Shown here in pieces: positions 62,873-64,000 of a stretch of 64,000 nt of DNA (within the stretch, counting starts at the first letter, position 1; every line of letters starts with the position of its first letter). This DNA comes from Moritella yayanosii (GTDB taxonomy: Bacteria > Pseudomonadota > Gammaproteobacteria > Enterobacterales > Moritellaceae), in assembly GCF_900465055.1 (NCBI RefSeq), contig NZ_LS483250.1, positions 558,001 to 622,000 of the forward strand, given 5' to 3'. The notes beneath the pieces are model-generated. The model made no database searches and was not told where the DNA came from. It saw only the letters and a list, made by a program, of their open reading frames with translations. The translations under genes and the position numbers were made by a program.

Positions 62873-63745
62873 ATGAAAAAAATCGCATTAACGTCGATAA
62901 TTTTAATTGCAGTCGTTACTGCGATTTTTATCGATACGAATAACACGGACAAGCAAATACAAACGCAATCGTTACAGTCAAAATCGCAGCTGGACACTGC
63001 TATTGATTCAGCATCTGCACGCGATACGTTTGAGTATTTTTTATCTGGATTAGGAGAGAAAGAATTAAACGCTTTACAAGCGAAATTTATGCAGTTTAAT
63101 TCGCAGCGTCCTGTTGACTCACAAATAGATAAAGCATTATTCCAGCAATATATTCATTATAAAACCTATTTACAGACATTAGAGTCAGATGCGAACTCTG
63201 CTGACTTTGGTTTAGTTGATCTTATGGCGTTAAATGATCAATTACTTGCTGCTCAGCTTAAGTTTTTTACACCAGAACAACAAAAATTATTGTTCGCAGA
63301 AGAAAACCAACTTAGAACCATGGCATTGAAAAAACTAGAGCTCCAGCAAGTTGCTGCGTCGAAAGAAGAGTTCAATGCTATGTGGCAACAAGAATTACAG
63401 TTGCTTCCAGAGAAAGAGCAGCTAACGTATAAAAATGCGGCCTTAATGGGGTCGTTAGCAGATACCAAAGGGTTGGATACGCAAGAAAAGTACTTAATAC
63501 GTCAAGATCTGGTAGGGGCCGAAGGAGCACAACGTTTAGCTGAGTTAGATGCAAAGAACGAGGTGTTTAACGCTGACGTTGATAACTATTTAAATGAACG
63601 ACAAGCGTTAATGACTGATGATCGCTTAACGATGGGAGAGCTATCATCAGCGATAACAGAATTACGTGAGACGAATTTTCCATCTCAACAACAACGCCGT
63701 ATTAAAGCGTTGGAACGCATTCATGATGCTAATACGGATTCATAG
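62873..63745 (+). CDS. lifO: Lipase-specific foldase (lipase chaperone)
   Basis: A membrane-anchored steric chaperone that folds its partner lipase in the periplasm. One N-terminal helix (SIILIAVVTAIFI) anchors it. The conserved motif R-x1-x2-F-(D/E)-Y occurs as RDTFEYFLSGLGE at 50-62, followed by long alpha-helical arms (RIKALERIH at the end). Length 290 is slightly short of the usual 310-340. It is coupled to the lipase gene (two bases apart), so the pair is functionally one operon. A terminator follows at 63780-63815. Confidence 0.9.
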   Translation: MKKIALTSIILIAVVTAIFIDTNNTDKQIQTQSLQSKSQLDTAIDSASARDTFEYFLSGLGEKELNALQAKFMQFNSQRPVDSQIDKALFQQYIHYKTYLQTLESDANSADFGLVDLMALNDQLLAAQLKFFTPEQQKLLFAEENQLRTMALKKLELQQVAASKEEFNAMWQQELQLLPEKEQLTYKNAALMGSLADTKGLDTQEKYLIRQDLVGAEGAQRLAELDAKNEVFNADVDNYLNERQALMTDDRLTMGELSSAITELRETNFPSQQQRRIKALERIHDANTDS

Positions 63746-63779
63746 TCATTGATATAAAGGGTGTTGATAGTAACTGTTG

Positions 63780-63815
63780 TGAATGCGACAACATCAACTG
63801 CCGCATTCATTTTTC
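63780..63815. terminator. Terminator hairpin
   Basis: TGAATGCG (63780-63787) pairs with CGCATTCA (63802-63809), then ATTTTT. It ends the lipase operon and could serve the convergent membrane-protein gene. Confidence 0.7.
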
Positions 63816-63837
63816 ACTCGATATTGAACTGATATTT

Positions 63838-64000
63838 TTAAGATGCTTTTTCTGCGGTCTTTTCTAACACCAAGATAAGAATAATAGCAGCAAGCATAGC
63901 CACGATAGCATACGCTAATAATGCTGGCTGGCCTGTCACTTGCTCGAAGCTAAATGGTGAAAGATTACGTTCTAACAATGGCACTTCAAGGCCACTTGAA
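63838..64000 (-). CDS. C-terminal part of a membrane protein (partial)
   Basis: The minus strand encodes the last 53 residues of a protein that continues beyond the window. They include LERNLSPFSFEQVTGQPALL, then a membrane helix (AYAIVAMLAAIILILVLE) and a charged end KTAEKAS. It could be a transporter; too little is visible to name it. Confidence 0.6.
   Translation of the reverse strand, partial: SSGLEVPLLERNLSPFSFEQVTGQPALLAYAIVAMLAAIILILVLEKTAEKAS

Noticed and set aside
1-64000. tRNA, rRNA, CRISPR arrays or prophage
   Set aside because: None was seen on either strand by reading; no structural-gene, capsid or terminase-like frames and no cloverleaf-type sequence noticed, although a covariance search would be needed to exclude small RNAs.

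Overview
The window looks like chromosome of a marine, cold-water gammaproteobacterium, most like Moritella and its relatives (Shewanella, Psychromonas, Vibrio). The reasons are AT-rich intergenic DNA, a stand-alone Sfp-type phosphopantetheinyl transferase of the kind that serves omega-3 PUFA synthases, two wax-ester/diacylglycerol acyltransferases, a full nrf (ammonia-forming nitrite reductase) cluster, and Fur-type operators. This placement is inference from gene content. I saw no rRNA, tRNA or CRISPR array.

Region 1 (1-8.0 kb): a chromate transporter (chrA), a decayed cobalamin-type binding-protein gene ahead of a cysteine-rich CWC protein, and a decayed IS4-family transposase. Then comes a probable fatty-acid module: an acyl-CoA dehydrogenase and a family I CoA-transferase, both on the minus strand, around a plus-strand AraC regulator. 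The two enzyme genes carry an almost identical ~42-bp sequence upstream, probably the regulator's operator.

Region 2 (8.0-17 kb): accessory DNA with a recombinase remnant, a MAPEG protein, a DUF2867 protein, an archaeal-type methyltransferase, a symporter remnant and an RluA-family pseudouridine synthase. It is followed by a likely lysine-degradation block (DUF1338/2-oxoadipate decarboxylase-like, lysine-6-dehydrogenase/saccharopine-dehydrogenase-like, aminoadipate-semialdehyde dehydrogenase-like). A broken IS200/IS605 TnpB element splits this block, and a second solitary IS left end follows it.

Region 3 (17-34 kb): a methyltransferase and three transcription regulators (two AraC, one LysR), a Fur-controlled TonB-dependent siderophore receptor followed by gene remnants, and an RND efflux operon with two adaptor lipoproteins (TriABC-like layout) behind a Fur-like box. 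Next are a PAS-containing chemotaxis receptor, cytochrome b561 with a YceI protein, and a flippase-like membrane protein.

Region 4 (34-48 kb): lipid and envelope functions. It holds two paralogous WS/DGAT acyltransferases (the second apparently co-transcribed with a TetR regulator and preceded by a hexanucleotide repeat tract), the phosphopantetheinyl transferase, an orphan MerF-like protein, a second RND pump whose permease gene has a C-terminal frameshift, a Gfo/Idh/MocA oxidoreductase and two unlisted small membrane-protein genes.

Region 5 (48-64 kb): an NlpC/P60 lipoprotein and yjjX, a Fur-boxed small cysteine-rich protein inside a perfect inverted repeat, a dihydrolipoamide-dehydrogenase-like protein without its redox centre, an acetyl-CoA hydrolase/transferase, the nrfG / nrfA / nrfBCDE-dsbE-nrfF cluster, and a secreted lipase with its dedicated foldase. 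The window ends inside a minus-strand membrane-protein gene.
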